Assembly: GCA_943138885.2 (NCBI GenBank)
Contig: OW964555.2
Span: 47,306,459-47,370,458, forward strand
DNA: 64,000 bases
Origin: Tholera decimalis
Taxonomy: Eukaryota; Arthropoda; Insecta; Lepidoptera; Noctuidae
Direction of reading: 5' to 3'
This document shows, one piece after another, positions 30,665 through 42,335 of this stretch. Position 1 is the stretch's first letter. Every line of letters begins with the position of its first letter. The translations under genes and the position numbers were made by a program. The notes under the pieces were generated by a model, which was not told the DNA's origin, made no database searches, and saw only the letters and a list, made by a program, of their open reading frames with translations.

Positions 30665-31660
30665 GGATCAGGCGGTTCATTGTCCATTGTGGCCACTGGC
30701 CAGAAATATATATATAAAAAAAACTTACCCCTAAATATGAAGAATTCTAACTAAAAACAATTAAACTAACTAATATAATGAATATTTACCTACACAACTT
30801 ATCTCCAATCGCAAACGTTTTTTTATTATTTTTATGAAAACGAAAGAAAAATCACGACCGCCAAATTCGGAGATTCCCGCGCTTTTTCAGCTACATTTTT
30901 GTGACAGTGACACACAGAATATGTATCATAGATAAGGGCGGGCTGCCAACTTGCCACAGACTATAAAAAAATATTGCGTTTTCTAATTCTAACAGAATGA
31001 ATACTAGATATTTTTCTGAAGTATTAGTTTGGTATGGATTTCCGCAAAAAAATGCCTGATTCCATTATGTGAAGAGTTTTTTAAAGCAAACAATATTATT
31101 ATGTATTTAAAATAATCGTACATTGTATAACGATTCTCTTTTTTTTCTATTTTTGAATTCAGAAATTGGGAAAACAAAAGGCTTGCAAAATCTGGCGATT
31201 TCACCTTTTCTGAATTAGGTGTTAACAGGCTTCTTATTATTAACTTGCTTGCTTTCGCATGTCGGATTGGCAACTTTTCGTGCAATGTGCAAGCACTCGG
31301 TACTCCCCGATATTCATACAAGCTGAATGTTGACATCGGTTGACATACTCATGTCAAACATTAAACATGTAGCTCATCTGAAGATGGAACCAGGTAGCCA
31401 CATCACTTCCAAACTTCTCTATTATATATTCATATTGCAAAAACTATCATTCTCTCTATTTTTATATGTTATGTAAGTAGGTACCTACTCTATTTGCAGA
31501 CTATAATTTTTGATGTAGATACCTTTTCTATGTCAGATGTGTGTTATAATTTAAATATCTGTCAACAATATAAACATTATGCGGAGCATTGCACTTAAAT
31601 GAAGGTTTTTGTAAGTACTGTATTAATAGAATAAATAACAATAAAACAAACAATATACAG
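30665..31660. other. AT-rich intergenic DNA
   Basis: No gene is recognised. A 110-codon minus-strand open frame (31336-31004) has no recognisable domain and lies in AT-rich sequence, so it is not called. Confidence 0.5.
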
Positions 31661-31844
31661 TGTGGTCAAAGTGTAGGTATTTCAGCTCGTTGATTTGCCT
31701 TCTCTGGTTCAGTCCAGAGTCTGAAGGTGAAGCAAGAAGTTGTAAAAGAAACTCCTCAAGTACCTAGACAAGGTAGCCCGGTTAAGACTTGGGTACTTTT
31801 ATATTTGGGTTTGCATGACAAGGAATATTACGTTACGTGGTACT

Positions 31845-32640
31845 CGTGTGGTGTGGCATTGAGATGCTAGCTATTCCCTCTACATCTCCAAGGTTTTTGA
31901 CAGGGTCTGGCATGCCAGATTATTAGAAGCAGCCTTATTAGTAAACTTCCTTCCTTCGGTTTACCCACTGAACTATATGTGTAGATTCTTCTTCCTGAGT
32001 AATCTATCCGCTCGAATGGTTATCGATGGCTGCTCGTCTGGCCAATTGATTATCAATGCCGGAGTAACTTCTAGGTATCTAAGCGTGCTCCATCTTCGAC
32101 CACATCATCACTTAGCGTATAGGTACTCAATGTATACCTACCTAAGATTTTTAAATTTTGTCCTAACTGCACATTAATTATCTATGAGTATGCAAATGAC
32201 AGCTGAGAGATATGTGTCAGCTCCCGTGCTTGCGGGTCACAGATCTGTGAGGTTATGGTTGAGCGCTGGTACTTGTCCTTGAAAGATATCTCCGAATGGG
32301 GCGAAGTCAACATTTCGGGGAGTACTTATGCGATGTAATTGCACAATTTAATTCCACCACGCCCATCACCGGACAAGAAGATGAACGGCGATGCTCCAAC
32401 GTTATATGGTGGCCATACGCACAAAACGTTTTGGGAATATGATGAAAGCATTATGCAGAAGTACAGGTGTATTACAGCTATGAGCTAAGTTGCATATAAC
32501 TAGAAGGTTTTTAATTCAATAGTGAATAGGTAACTTACTTCTAGTTAACAGTATTTCATCTTCGACCACATTATCATTTACCGTTACTCCGTTAGGTGAG
32601 ATGGAGGTCAAACGGGAGCCTATAATAATTTAAAAAAAAT
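31845..32640 (+). pseudogene. LINE reverse-transcriptase remnant, CR1/L2-like
   Basis: Fragments in shifting frames read like the palm of a LINE reverse transcriptase: SKVFDRVWHARLLEAAL near 31890 (31887-31937), then FFLSNLSARMVIDGCSSGQ near 31990-32045 and LIINAGVTS. The catalytic FADD segment is replaced by a mutated stretch near 32185. The 3' part, around 32550-32625, contains a decayed form of the tail ...gaccacatcatcacttacc...gtgagat...gtcaaacgggagcc, which recurs inverted at 42463-42545. Many stops; no function expected. Confidence 0.65.
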
Positions 32641-33058
32641 TTTTTTATAACGGTTTCCATACGGTAGATGATTATAATTGTACCAATGTATCTGCCGTTT
32701 GGAACTAGTTTTTGTTTTTTAATAAATTCAACAAAATATATCAGAGTGAATCAAACTCAAATAAATAGACATTATTGTATATTGATATCGTCAATCTTGC
32801 TGGGCTGCACTGCATCCAATGGCCCATCGAAAACTAGTGAGAATTACAATATTTACATAAAGACCGTACTTTTCAATTTAAAAGCTTATTTACTGGCTTA
32901 AAAGCCTAAAGTTGCGATTATAATAGTTTCATTTTTTTTCCCCTTCGTCCGTTAGGACAGGCAAAGAGTCAAGCCCATACAGACATATAATAGTTTCAAT
33001 TGTATCAATTAAATGTCAAAACAAATTGTGTAGTTGTCAATGTCAGTGTCATAAAGTG
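32641..33058. promoter_or_regulatory. Upstream region of RpL38
   Basis: AT-rich DNA between a LINE remnant and the candidate RpL38 transcription start. No clear TATA box is seen close to 33059, which is usual for ribosomal protein genes. The boundaries of any promoter cannot be set from sequence alone. Confidence 0.4.
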
Positions 33059-33078
33059 CTCTTTTGGAAGTTTGGCAG
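33059..33078 (+). other. RpL38: Candidate RpL38 noncoding exon 1 with 5'-TOP start
   Basis: The sequence ctcttttggaagtttggcag is followed by a GT donor (gtgaga) at 33079. A C followed by pyrimidines is the signature of terminal-oligopyrimidine mRNAs, which place ribosomal protein translation under TOR control. The exact start is inferred. Confidence 0.55.
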
Positions 33079-33238
33079 GTGAGATATGTATGAGTTTTAA
33101 TATTTTTGTACCAAAATCCGGAAAAATCTATCGATAGACCTGCATTTTCCATATTTTTTTAGTGTAATCTTTTAACAGTATCAGTGTTGTGTCACTCGCA
33201 AGTTATATTTAAATTAAATACCATCATTTTCATTCCAG

Positions 33239-33270
33239 TTCGACGCTGAACATTACCCGTCTTCACCATG
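33239..33270 (+). other. RpL38: RpL38 exon 2: 5' UTR end and ATG
   Basis: The acceptor cattccag ends at 33238 and the donor gtaaga starts at 33271. The exon carries 29 nt of leader and only the start codon of the protein. Confidence 0.85.
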
Positions 33271-36200
33271 GTAAGAAAACGTTACTTATTGATATATATT
33301 GGAGCTCTGAACTATCGTTAATTGGCAAACAACAAACGAATTACCAATAGCCAATGTTAGAGTTTATATTGATTACGCGTCCTATATTAATAATACAATA
33401 TGTATGTAATGTTTCTGTTTGTGTTACAGCCGCGTGAAATCAAAGATATCAAAGACTTCTTGCTGAAGGCTCGCAGGAAAGATGCTAAATGTAAATATAA
33501 CACGTTTATTATTAGTGTAACATACACATATGTTTTTAGTCAACTTGCTTGAGGCCATTGCTTGTTCAAGTATTTCAAACATGACTAAATATAACTCGAG
33601 TATCTGCCTTAGAACAAGTTTGATTTAAATACAAATAACATGTATGTATTCATTAATTAAGGTAAGAGTACAATTGAGGCCATGAGAGCCAGAGAGGCCT
33701 AACCGTATTTTTGTTAATACTGATTTTAATTGATAAAACTGCTCTAAACGGTAAAAATCATAGCACCACAGTGGCCTAAAATTTAGTTCAACATTTTGAC
33801 CTTATTTAGACAGTTGAAATTTTTGAGGCCATGAGAGCCAGAGTGATCTAGCTGTCATTATTTCAATAAGTTGATTTTACGGTTAGGCCACTCTGGCTCT
33901 CATGGCCTCACTTGTAACTAAAACTTCCATGCTGACTGATAAAATGGTTCTCTTCTATATAAATATTATGTTGTGGTAGCTGATTTCCACTTAGCAATGT
34001 TGAGAGGTAATGCCAAAACAATTTCATGGACTCTTTCTATTAGAAAGAATTGCAATATTGTTCATAGACAGCTCAATATATTACCTATACTAATATTATA
34101 AAGCGGAAAAGTTTGTTTGTTTGCTTGAACGCGCTAATCTTCGAAAGTACTGGGTGGATTTGGATGCAATTTGGTATGGAAGTAGCTTGAAGCTTGAGGA
34201 AGGTTATAGGCTACAATTTACGCGACTGCAAAAAAGGAAAGTTATGTTTTTACCATGATAGAATCCACGGGAGCCGCATGAGTACTAGTTTACTAATAAA
34301 TAGTTTACTGTCCATACAAGTGCTGCCTTACAACCACAATAGACTTCCACAGAGAATGTTATTATAACATGATACAAATAGTGGCATATATCTATAATTT
34401 GTCAATTAAACATTTCAGCTGTCAAGATAAAGAAGAACCCTGAGAATGTGAAGTTCAAGGTGCGTTGTTCCCGGTTTCTGTACACTCTGGTCATCACCGA
34501 CAAGGAGAAGGCAGAGAAACTGAAGCAGAGCTTACCACCAGGTACCTTGTCAAACATGCTTTGGATTCATTAATTGGACTTCCTAATTGTTCTAAAACCA
34601 ATTTCTTAAGTTCTTCTTTAATTGTTTCTCTAAACCAGCCGTGTACAGTGATTGGTACTATAAAATAATATTGTAATGCTAAACTCTCGCTACCTGCTAG
34701 GTAATTAACTGTGGAAGTAGGCCACACCTACCGCCTATGTTCTCCTCTATTCGCTTGTACCTGGAGTGGGTTTACAAAAGTTGATGGGTTTGAACCCGCA
34801 ACCTCTCTATCACAAGTCCAGCACCAAAGCCTAATAGGGTATGGTTAACACTTATGTTGAAATTGTATGGGATTGCAGCCTGCCCTTGTGAATGTTAGTG
34901 TAGAAGACATACCCCTCACTATAAGTACCTACTACCGGACCTCTGTCCAATAGTGCTAGCTAGATATCATCTGTTAGCATATGCATATGATAGCATATGT
35001 TTTTAATTTTTTATTATCTGAATCTTTGAATCTGACTCATTATGAAAAGGTCATTGTGAGATCAACCCATGCAGATAAATAATTTGCTCCATAATAAATG
35101 TTTATAGAAGTATATGCCAAAACATGATTAAAGTAAATATATCAATGCATAATAATTGTTTGTAGTGGGATTTGTTCTTAAAATCTTAGTCAAGAATGTT
35201 TTTCTGTTAATTTTAATGTGAAGGAGATATTCCTCATCCCAAGGGAATTGCTAGATTTAGGCCCTGTGGTTCAGTTGGCCCTAACAACATTCCAGCCTTT
35301 GTCATGGGATGTAACAATATCTTAGCAGCTCTATGTACATCTTTTAACCTACCCCTTCAGACCAACATTTACCTTGTGCAATCAAAAATTTTCAGAAGTC
35401 ACTCCCATTCCTAAAACCAGTCATCACATTTCATCATTATCATGTCAACCATAGCTAAGGTCTATACTGCATAATTTCATACACAGATGTATAGATTTAT
35501 CTTTAACTGATGCCCAACACGGTAATTGGCCTGGTTGGTCTAAGAAATGCTTGTGATATTCAGTGTCAATGTTTTTAGGCTATTGGTATATGATTTTGGT
35601 TAGGAGTAAACTGCCTGTGTCTTGCCCCCTTAACTGCAACTCAGAGATGATTGAAAAGGTCTAGATTATGTTCCTGAGGTTCCTATTCAACCATAATACC
35701 ATTCTTCCCCTACATGTACCCTAGTTAGTAACTATTTTAGGGAACTTATTTAATTCATTGGTGGTGCAGAAATTCTTCGATCAAACACCACCAGAGTCAC
35801 AGCTATAATCTGTTAGCTGCTCCTTCGTACTAAACTGTTGCCACAGCTGAAACCCCCGTGTGTCACACTGTACGATGCTCAATGCTCTCCTGACTGCCAA
35901 CCTTGAATGTGATGTGATGTGTGCATATCTGGTGTTCTGTGGGAGAAAATAGTGTCCACTGTTCCATGTTAGATTTTTATTTTAGGCATATAATTTGTTG
36001 TAAAATATAAAAGTCTGAGTTCTATCCCGGTTTTTATATTGTAAGTATAAGGCCTTACCTGTAATAGAAAACCAGTTTTTGACTGAACATTAACAAGCAA
36101 CTAGCAGTACCTTTATGTCTCTGTATATTTTATTAGGGTTCCGTAGCCGAATGGCAAAAAACGGAACCCTTATAAGACTATACATGTATTCTGTGAACTG

Positions 36201-36583
36201 CTTTCCGATTTTAAGAAAAAGATTTAAGAAATTTTTAAGGTTTTTTTTATTCGTCAACTAAATATACATATTATATGATATTATTATAGTTACTACGGAA
36301 CCCTTCATGGGCGAGTCTGACTCGCACTTGGCCAATTTTTTGTTTTTGCTCCAGACGGAGCATAATGTTATGTGACTCAGACTTCATGGTTATTTTGAAC
36401 TTGTTTCAATTTATTGAGGTTAACAAATAAGTGGAACCACAGCAAGACATCTATGGGATTATCTTTATAATATGAATACCCATCATAATTCCATCTGAAA
36501 TCTTTCGTTCGAGTTTCATACAACATTAAACTATAATTTGATTTTTGTTTGTTACAGGTCTCCAGGTTAAGGAAGTTAAGTAA
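33268..36583 (+). CDS. RpL38: Ribosomal protein eL38, spliced
   Basis: A small protein of the 60S ribosomal subunit. Coding exons: 33268-33270 (the ATG alone), 33430-33490, 34419-34541 and 36558-36583, total 213 nt for 70 residues plus TAA. All introns have GT and AG ends. The protein starts MPREIKDIKDFLLKARRKDA, contains VRCSRFLYTLVITDKEKAEK and ends QVKEVK, full length for the family. The 5' UTR continues from an exon beginning at 33239. Intron 2 holds a foldback MITE and a Helitron, and intron 3 holds old repeats. The last coding exon has only eight codons plus the end of a split Gly codon. This is the one complete host gene in the window. Confidence 0.97.
33672..33909. mobile_element. Foldback MITE in RpL38 intron 2
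   Basis: The left end tgaggccatgagagccagag (33674 onward, extending into aggcctaaccgta) is inverted at about 33877-33909 as acggttaggccactctggct and ctcatggcctca. A third copy of the 20-bp core sits inside in direct orientation near 33823. Arms are about 32 bp with a mismatch or two. No clear target duplication was resolved. Confidence 0.7.
34090..34290 (+). mobile_element. Small Helitron in RpL38 intron 2
   Basis: It begins ctatactaatattataaagc near 34090 and ends ccacgggagccgcatgagtactag at 34289 followed by T. It matches the minus-strand Helitron at 13693-13916 over most of its length, although the terminal hairpin is decayed. Confidence 0.8.
34542..36557 (+). other. RpL38: RpL38 intron 3 (2.0 kb)
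   Basis: Donor gtacct at 34542, acceptor gttacag at 36557. No nested gene is visible. A repeat fragment near 36136-36343 (starting gggttccgtagccgaatgg, ending gactcgcacttggccaattt) has a related piece outside the gene near 36880-36945. Confidence 0.75.
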
Positions 36584-36601
36584 TGTGACTAGATTTAAAT
36601 T

Positions 36602-36607
36602 AATAAA
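36602..36607 (+). terminator. RpL38: RpL38 polyadenylation signal
   Basis: AATAAA lies 18 nt after the TAA stop, giving a very short 3' UTR, as is common for ribosomal protein genes. Confidence 0.8.
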
Positions 36608-36689
36608 AAATACAAACTGACTTTTTAGTTTTTTTTTTCACACAGCATAGACATTTACCTGACAATTCAAATGTTAGGACCAAGAATCT

Positions 36690-36945
36690 TTTATAACCGA
36701 CCTCCAAAAAAAATTATTATGCTGTAGATCTCAAGGAACAACTTCAACAAAAATTGGTTTGGACAAAGAGATAATTATAATGTGCACTATTTGAGATATA
36801 GCAAATATTCAAAAAACCGCTAATATAACTAGGTATGTTATTTATACAAAAAACTGAGAAACGAAGTTTTTTTCTAACTCATCTATGCTTGCTACTATGG
36901 AACCCTTCATTAGCAAGTCGGAGTCGCACTTGGCCAATTCTTTTA
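36690..36945. repeat. Interspersed repeat fragment
   Basis: Begins ataaccgacctccaaaaaaa and ends agtcggagtcgcacttggccaattc. Its end matches the repeat inside RpL38 intron 3 near 36310-36343. No coding capacity; class not identified. Confidence 0.5.
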
Positions 36946-37562
36946 TAGGCTGGTTTCACTGCTGTACGGACGATCCGTACGGGCGCGGGGAGCGCGAGCA
37001 CATGTTAGGCGCTAGAACATCGTTTCATGCCGGCTCTTCACGTTGGCCAACATAGTGGCGAATGTATTTATTTATCACAAACAACTATCATTACAGGCAA
37101 TAATCCTAATGCAGTAGCGTGGTCTTTAGTTACATTCTAAATTACAATTAAAGCTACTAGTTATATATTAGCATAACATAATACAAATATAGTGGCCAAT
37201 GCCTATTGGCCAACGTGTAGAGGGGGTGTTTGTGCATCTTGGGTGCACAAACACCCCCTGTACACGTTGGTACAGCGGCGCGGGTTGGTGCGCACGCGAC
37301 CCTCTCCGGGTAGCAGTGTTGGGCATTAATCAAATAATTGTTAATTGACTAAACAGTAATTGCAACTAAATTAATAGCAATTTAACTTTTAATTGCACCT
37401 TACAATTAAATTATTTTGATTAACGTATGTCAATTGTAACTCACAATTAAAATAATTGCAATTAACTTTTTTAGTTGTTTTATGAAATAATTAAAATTAA
37501 CAATTAACTTTGTGTATCGAAACGAAATTAGTAAAAGAATTAGGAAAATTAAGCTGTACCTA

Positions 37563-37999
37563 AGGGGCCGTTCAAGTATAACGTAAGCACATTTTTTGCA
37601 ATTTTTAACCCACCCCTCCACCTCGTCAGCAAAAGTAAGCTAAGCACTTACCCCTCCCCTCCATACTTACGTAAACATTGGCACAATTGATTGATTCAAT
37701 AAATCTAGAAATAAGGAATAGGTTTGGAAAAAATCTGTAACGCACATAATATTCATTTAAATAAACTTTACTGACACGGAATTCAACAATGAATTATTTG
37801 TAGGAATCCCCGAAAATGCATTTCATTTTGAAGCATAGACAATGTGTGTTGCTATATGTGTAAAACAGTGTAAAAAATTAAATAATTACTGCTGATGTAA
37901 TCACCATCTAGATCCCCCCACCCCCATGTCATCATAAATAAGCAAAGCAAAGACCCCCACGCCCCTCTATAATGCTTACGTAATACTTGAACGGTCCCT
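37563..37999. mobile_element. MITE with ggggccgttcaagta ends
   Basis: Left end ggggccgttcaagtataacg (37564) and right end tacgtaatacttgaacggtc (about 37978-37997, then cc) are inverted repeats of about 26 bp with a few differences. The interior has no coding capacity. Target duplication unresolved. Confidence 0.72.
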
Positions 38000-38859
38000 G
38001 AGTCTCAGACGAATAAAAACTTTTTAACAAAAAATTAAACTGTGTCTTTAGTTTTGTTTTTTCGTTTTTGGCACCGACTTCCGAAATTAAAGTTATTTTT
38101 CACTTTGCAGTGTTTTTTGGGAGTCGGTTTATTTTTTTGTTAAAAAGTTTTTATTTCACTCTTTTTAGTTGGATGATTTTTAATTTACCTAGTTACAAGA
38201 GCCTAAATGTCAATATATACTTATAACCTTTTACAAAATATTGCTTTTCCCAATGCTGGGCCGTTAATTGTTGAGGAGTTCTCCTGGTACTTCACCATCA
38301 GCTCTACATCACCATATCCATTGTGACGAGCATAAAGTGCTTAACATCCATATTCAAGTAATCGAATCGCAATCCACTCAATACTTATTATTGAGTAGTT
38401 TCGGCGGCCGTCTGTGGTCTTCATCATCAGTTCCACTTCCCCAAATGGTACTTTTTGAGAGCAACTGCACAAGTTACTATAACCCCTCGTTTTCACCAAG
38501 TTTGATACAAAACTTCTAGAATACTTGTCAAAACATAATTATTTGTTTTATACATGTATTGAGACTGTCTCAAACATTATTTCGTTCACACTTAGTAGCC
38601 TACAAGTATTTATACAAGTATAAAACACATTTGCGTTTACACTGAAGTCTGTGACATGTTAGATCTTGTCTGATACATTGATAGCGTTCTCACCTACACA
38701 ATACAGTTGTGGTTTAGACAAGTATTGTTTATTTTATTGCAATTTCTGTATAATACTAATTACAAACAAGTTTTAAACTTTATCCATGCTTGTTGGATAA
38801 AGTTTTCAACAGATCGGACGGATCGCATTTTTTTCCTTAGCGAAAACGAAAGAAGAAGA

Positions 38860-38940
38860 ATGGAGTGGTCAAAGAAACAAACTTCAGAACTTATTGATAT
38901 TTTATTGATATTGATTCGATATCCGATGGAAGTACATTAA
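38860..38940 (+). pseudogene. Harbinger accessory (MADF/Myb-like) ORF, 5' fragment
   Basis: From the ATG at 38860 it reads MEWSKKQTSELIDI, resembling the start of the DNA-binding accessory protein of Harbinger elements. After about 13-14 codons the similarity ends and it runs into sequence antisense to the transposase fragment, so a deletion has fused the two genes. Confidence 0.5.
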
Positions 38941-39539
38941 AGAAGAATACGAATCACCAGTAGCTAGATATCTCAGACAAACAGCTGATTGCTCTGCTGG
39001 AGTGATGGCATCTCGAAAATGTGTATTCTGTTTAGAAATATAATAATAATAATAATTTAATATTCCACAACTTTCACACAACGCCATCTAGTCCCAAACT
39101 AAGCAGAGCTTGTGCTATGAGTACTAGACAACTGATAAACATACATATACATTTCTAAATACATACATATTATAGATAAATTACACCCAGACAAAGAACA
39201 AATGATCGTGCTCATCACACAAACATTTGTCCTGGGTGGGAATCGAACCCACGACCTTGCGCATAGCAGTCACAACAGATCTGTCTAATGTCTATATGGT
39301 GCAACTCTTTGAAGCAAATTCTCGAAATTAACTGGAGTCATCCTAACAAAATTTCTAAATCCACTTCGGTCTTCTATTCTTAAATCATTTAATATAGAAC
39401 AGTAGGCCCCTTCTTGGTCTCTTCTTCTCAAAAATGATCGCGACCAGTACTTGCGTTTTTTCCTTGAATTTGCTTCAGTTTGCATGTAGAAGTATACCGT
39501 ACACATGAAGTAAAGTTCTTCAGCATCTTCTCTTACCAT
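38902..39539 (-). pseudogene. HARBI1-like transposase fragment split by a SINE
   Basis: The first part, 39539-39291, reads MVREDAEELYF, then RKYWSRSFLRRRDQEGAY and FVRMTPVNFENLLQRVAPY. After the SINE it continues (about 39040-38902) as HFRDAITPAEQSAVCLRYLA and TGDSYSSLMYFHRIS. This is the N-terminal region of Harbinger transposases. The catalytic core is deleted, so it is nonfunctional. Confidence 0.82.
39045..39290 (-). mobile_element. tRNA-derived SINE, head damaged
   Basis: It shares over 200 bp with the SINE at 58594-58833, including the B-box segment ggttcgattccc on the minus strand (near 39238-39249). The A-box end of the tRNA-like head is replaced by unrelated sequence after 39272. 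It interrupts the Harbinger transposase frame. Confidence 0.78.
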
Positions 39540-40954
39540 TGTCACAACAGTCTTTTTTATTAGTAGAAAATATAAAAGTACGGACTTATTTTGTCTCGAA
39601 TTCTACAAGTTTAGCTACAACAAAAACTTGAGATCATAAACATGTAGGCAACTAGAAGTTTTCAACCAACAAGTTTCATATAAGTTTTGTATACTAACAA
39701 CAAGTTTTATACATGTATATAGTTTCATACATATTTTGTATACAACATGTTTTATACATGTATATGAGAAACGAAAACATTGCATCAAATTTGTAAAATA
39801 CATGTATTATACCTTGGTGAAAACGAGGGGTGAGAAATACCCAAAACGCCATAGGTGTGCCTATAATATTTGAAGAGTTCCCTCGATTTCTCCAGGATCC
39901 CATCATCAGATCCTGACTGTGGTGATAATGGTACCAATTTCGAAGTATACCCATTCGAACAAAAAAAGAATTTTCCAAATCGGTTCAGCCGTCTTCGAGT
40001 ACTCGATGACCATACATTAAAAAAAAAATATACGCGTCGAATTGATAACCTCCTCTTTTTGTCGTTGGTTGAAAAAGTGGTCGAAGTCTGTAAGTATAGC
40101 TTAATTTATGTAAATCTTTCTTTCTACATAAATAACTGTTTGTTGATAAAGAAATGAATATTTCCTTTAATTATGTGTATTTAACCACAGGAATAGATGG
40201 GGGGCACGATTCTACTACCCGCAGCCACACGGGTATATTATATATTTATATATACCGTCTGTAAATTAAACAGCAGTATTTTTTTAATTGTTAGTTTGAA
40301 TTAAAATTCACAAAACAATTGATAATTAATTAATTGTTAATTGTAGTAAAGCACAATTAACAATTAATTAATTATTCATTGTAATTTTCCACAATTACAA
40401 TTGATTAATTGTTAGTTGTTGTGATTACAATTAACAATTAATTAATTGTTAATCTTTAATTGTTCTTGTAATTAAAATTTGCCCAACATTGCCGGGTAGA
40501 GTCCGTATAACGCCCGGGGCCGCCCGCGTACTGCCGCGATCTCGTCGCAGCTCATTCATCGTTTCATCGTTTCTTCTTTAGGAGTACCTATATGTTCTGT
40601 GTTTCACAGCGACAGAACGCCCATGCTCCGGGAGTACAGTCGATTTATTGACACGGGATTTCTCATAGACGCAGTACAATGTAAACCCTGTTTATGGGAT
40701 TACTCAAATGTAAATTACAACACAGCAATATATAGTGTACAACTGGGTACTTCTGGCGAGTCTTCATTCATCGTGCCCACAAATGATTCCCTATCTTAAC
40801 CTAATCTTATAATGTTAACAATAAATCTAAATAAAACCTATTAGTGATTATTTATATACCTTATCTACTGTATTGCTTGTTGCCCAAATAAATGTTTCAC
40901 TTTCTTTCTAAAATAAATACGTACAACAAATAATGTATATATATATATATATAA

Positions 40955-41248
40955 TTACCTCAAAGTAAGCGCTAGTCTTTCAATTGGAGGTATAGCAGCA
41001 CGAAACATGTCTTGATGTTTTATTCTATTCTCCAACCTTGCTAGTAATTCATCAAAACTACTAATCGACATATGAAAATAATTGAAAAAATTACGCGGAT
41101 CGTCCCTGAGTTTATGGTTTAAGTTGAAAAATGTACTTTCGAAACATCTCGCTTCGAGGATCAGATGTACCCATAATCTTTTTATCTGCCGTCGTCGTCT
41201 CGTACAAATTAAATATACACCAATAATTTTTAAAACGTATGCATTCAT
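40955..41248 (-). pseudogene. Second HARBI1-like transposase fragment
   Basis: About 98 codons in one open frame, with RRRRQIKRLWVHLILEARCF, then FFNYFHMSISSFDELLARLE and FRAAIPPIERLALTLR. The same domain as at 38902-39539 but clearly diverged from it. The frame ends at a stop near a TA-repeat (40933-40952), so the DDE core is missing. It belongs to the outer Harbinger element. Confidence 0.8.
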
Positions 41249-41387
41249 TTTTTTAACCGACTATCTCCCGCTAGCAACCGTATCGTACTGAACCTACGTT
41301 TCAGAGCACTGCGGACCGGACCCGTACGGCTCTTCCGCGCACGGACTGCCCGTACGGGTCTCCCGGATAGCTGTGAAGCCAGCCATA

Positions 41388-41908
41388 TAGGTACTTAATG
41401 TTCAATTGGCTTCCGACTGCTTGTCGCTAACGTACGCGAGCTCATGTTGCGAACCTCAACGCCCGCGGCGTCTTACGCTTGTTATAATTATCTTCTTTAT
41501 ATTACTCCCTCAATGGATACGGTCTGTTTGAAATTGCGTAAACGCAAATATTCCGACGACTCAGGCTACCATTGAAAATAGGCACAATCAAAAATTGTAC
41601 CTATAACTTAATTATATTATAACTAAAACTAAGAATTCGAAAGAGTATTTTATTTAAGAAATATAATTCTGATCGATGTATCATGTACATAGAGATCAAA
41701 CCTTAGAAATTCGGTAAATCGTAGGTACTCACGCACGTCCCTAAGTCAGACTTGTTTAGACAGTAGGTACGTCGGGAGAGGGCTCGTGGTTATTTCTCAG
41801 TCTTCTAGACTATCTAGTACTACCATTACATAGTACCGCACCGTTCTTGAGGAATTGGCATAGGTACTAGGTCGCGTCAAGTAAAAACACTGGCGGTCAA
41901 GCAGCGCA
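41388..41908. other. Intergenic DNA, no gene seen
   Basis: Mixed-composition sequence between two TTA/ATA-flanked elements. Nothing recognisable. Confidence 0.5.
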
Positions 41909-41911
41909 TTA

Positions 41912-42331
41912 GGCTCAATTTACACCGCCGCGGAATGGAATGGAAGAGACTTTTTGCAACGAAATTGTACATAGCATAATGAACTTTGTCAATCGTATAA
42001 CATAGGTACAAACTAAATAGGAGCCAAAAAAAAAGTCGCACATCTTCCGGAGAATGCTCGCGCATTCTTGAGAACTACCCTAGCTACTGTTGGCACCGTC
42101 TGTGGAATCCGCAGGAAGTGGCGCGAACGGGGAGTCGGTTGGGTCGGTCACAGCAGTGCGGTGCAATCTTAATAGATCTAGACTGAACGTCCTTCATGGC
42201 GCAGTCCCGCGAATTCGCTGGAATGCGCGAGAATACTCGAGCATTCCAGTGAATTTGCGCGTCTTCTCGCGTCATGAGGCGAAATTGACGCTTCCATTTT
42301 TATTCCATTCCGCGGCGGTGTGAATTGAGCC
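41912..42331. mobile_element. 420-bp Harbinger-type MITE
   Basis: Inverted ends of about 30 bp, starting ggctcaatt(t/c)acaccgccg, at 41912 and 42331 with one mismatch. The duplicated target is TTA (41909-41911 and 42332-42334). No coding capacity. Confidence 0.88.
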
Positions 42332-42335
42332 TTAG

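Larger units (their letters stand above)
38483..39830. mobile_element. Inner Harbinger element, internally deleted
   Basis: Ends cccctcgttttcaccaag are inverted at 38483 and 39830. Flanking trinucleotides are taa and tga, an imperfect 3-bp duplication. It holds a minus-strand transposase N-terminal part and the start of a plus-strand MADF/Myb-like ORF, the usual two-gene layout of Harbinger elements, with the middle lost around 38898-38905. Confidence 0.75.
38014..40072 (+). repeat. Interspersed repeat family R1, copy B, split
   Basis: Part one is 38014-38482 and part two 39831-40072. Joined, they parallel copies A (6957-7657) and C (52511-53416) from the foldback start to the ...gtcgttggttgaaaaa end. 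The gap is filled by the Harbinger element at 38483-39830. Confidence 0.8.
37314..40491. mobile_element. hAT-type non-autonomous element nested in Harbinger
   Basis: The ends ca(g/a)tgttgggc are inverted at 37314 and 40491, and the 8-bp duplication ccgggtag flanks exactly (37306-37313 and 40492-40499). The subterminal zones are unusual, dominated by alternating taatt/aatta and caattaac motifs on both sides (37320-37520, 40280-40480). It encodes no hAT transposase and holds further insertions. Confidence 0.85.
36948..41384. mobile_element. Outer Harbinger-type element of a nested cluster
   Basis: Imperfect inverted ends start ggctgg(t/c)ttcac at 36948 and, inverted, at 41384. A 3-bp direct repeat ata flanks them (36945-36947 and 41385-41387). 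Three-bp duplications and G-rich starts fit PIF/Harbinger. Without the nested insertion it is about 1.25 kb and carries a transposase fragment at 40955-41248. A 27-bp hairpin with one mismatch (37210-37236 / 37244-37270) lies in its left arm. Confidence 0.72.

Noticed and set aside
31004..31336. 110-codon minus-strand open frame
   Set aside because: No recognisable motif, AT-rich, no splice context, and not near other exons on that strand.
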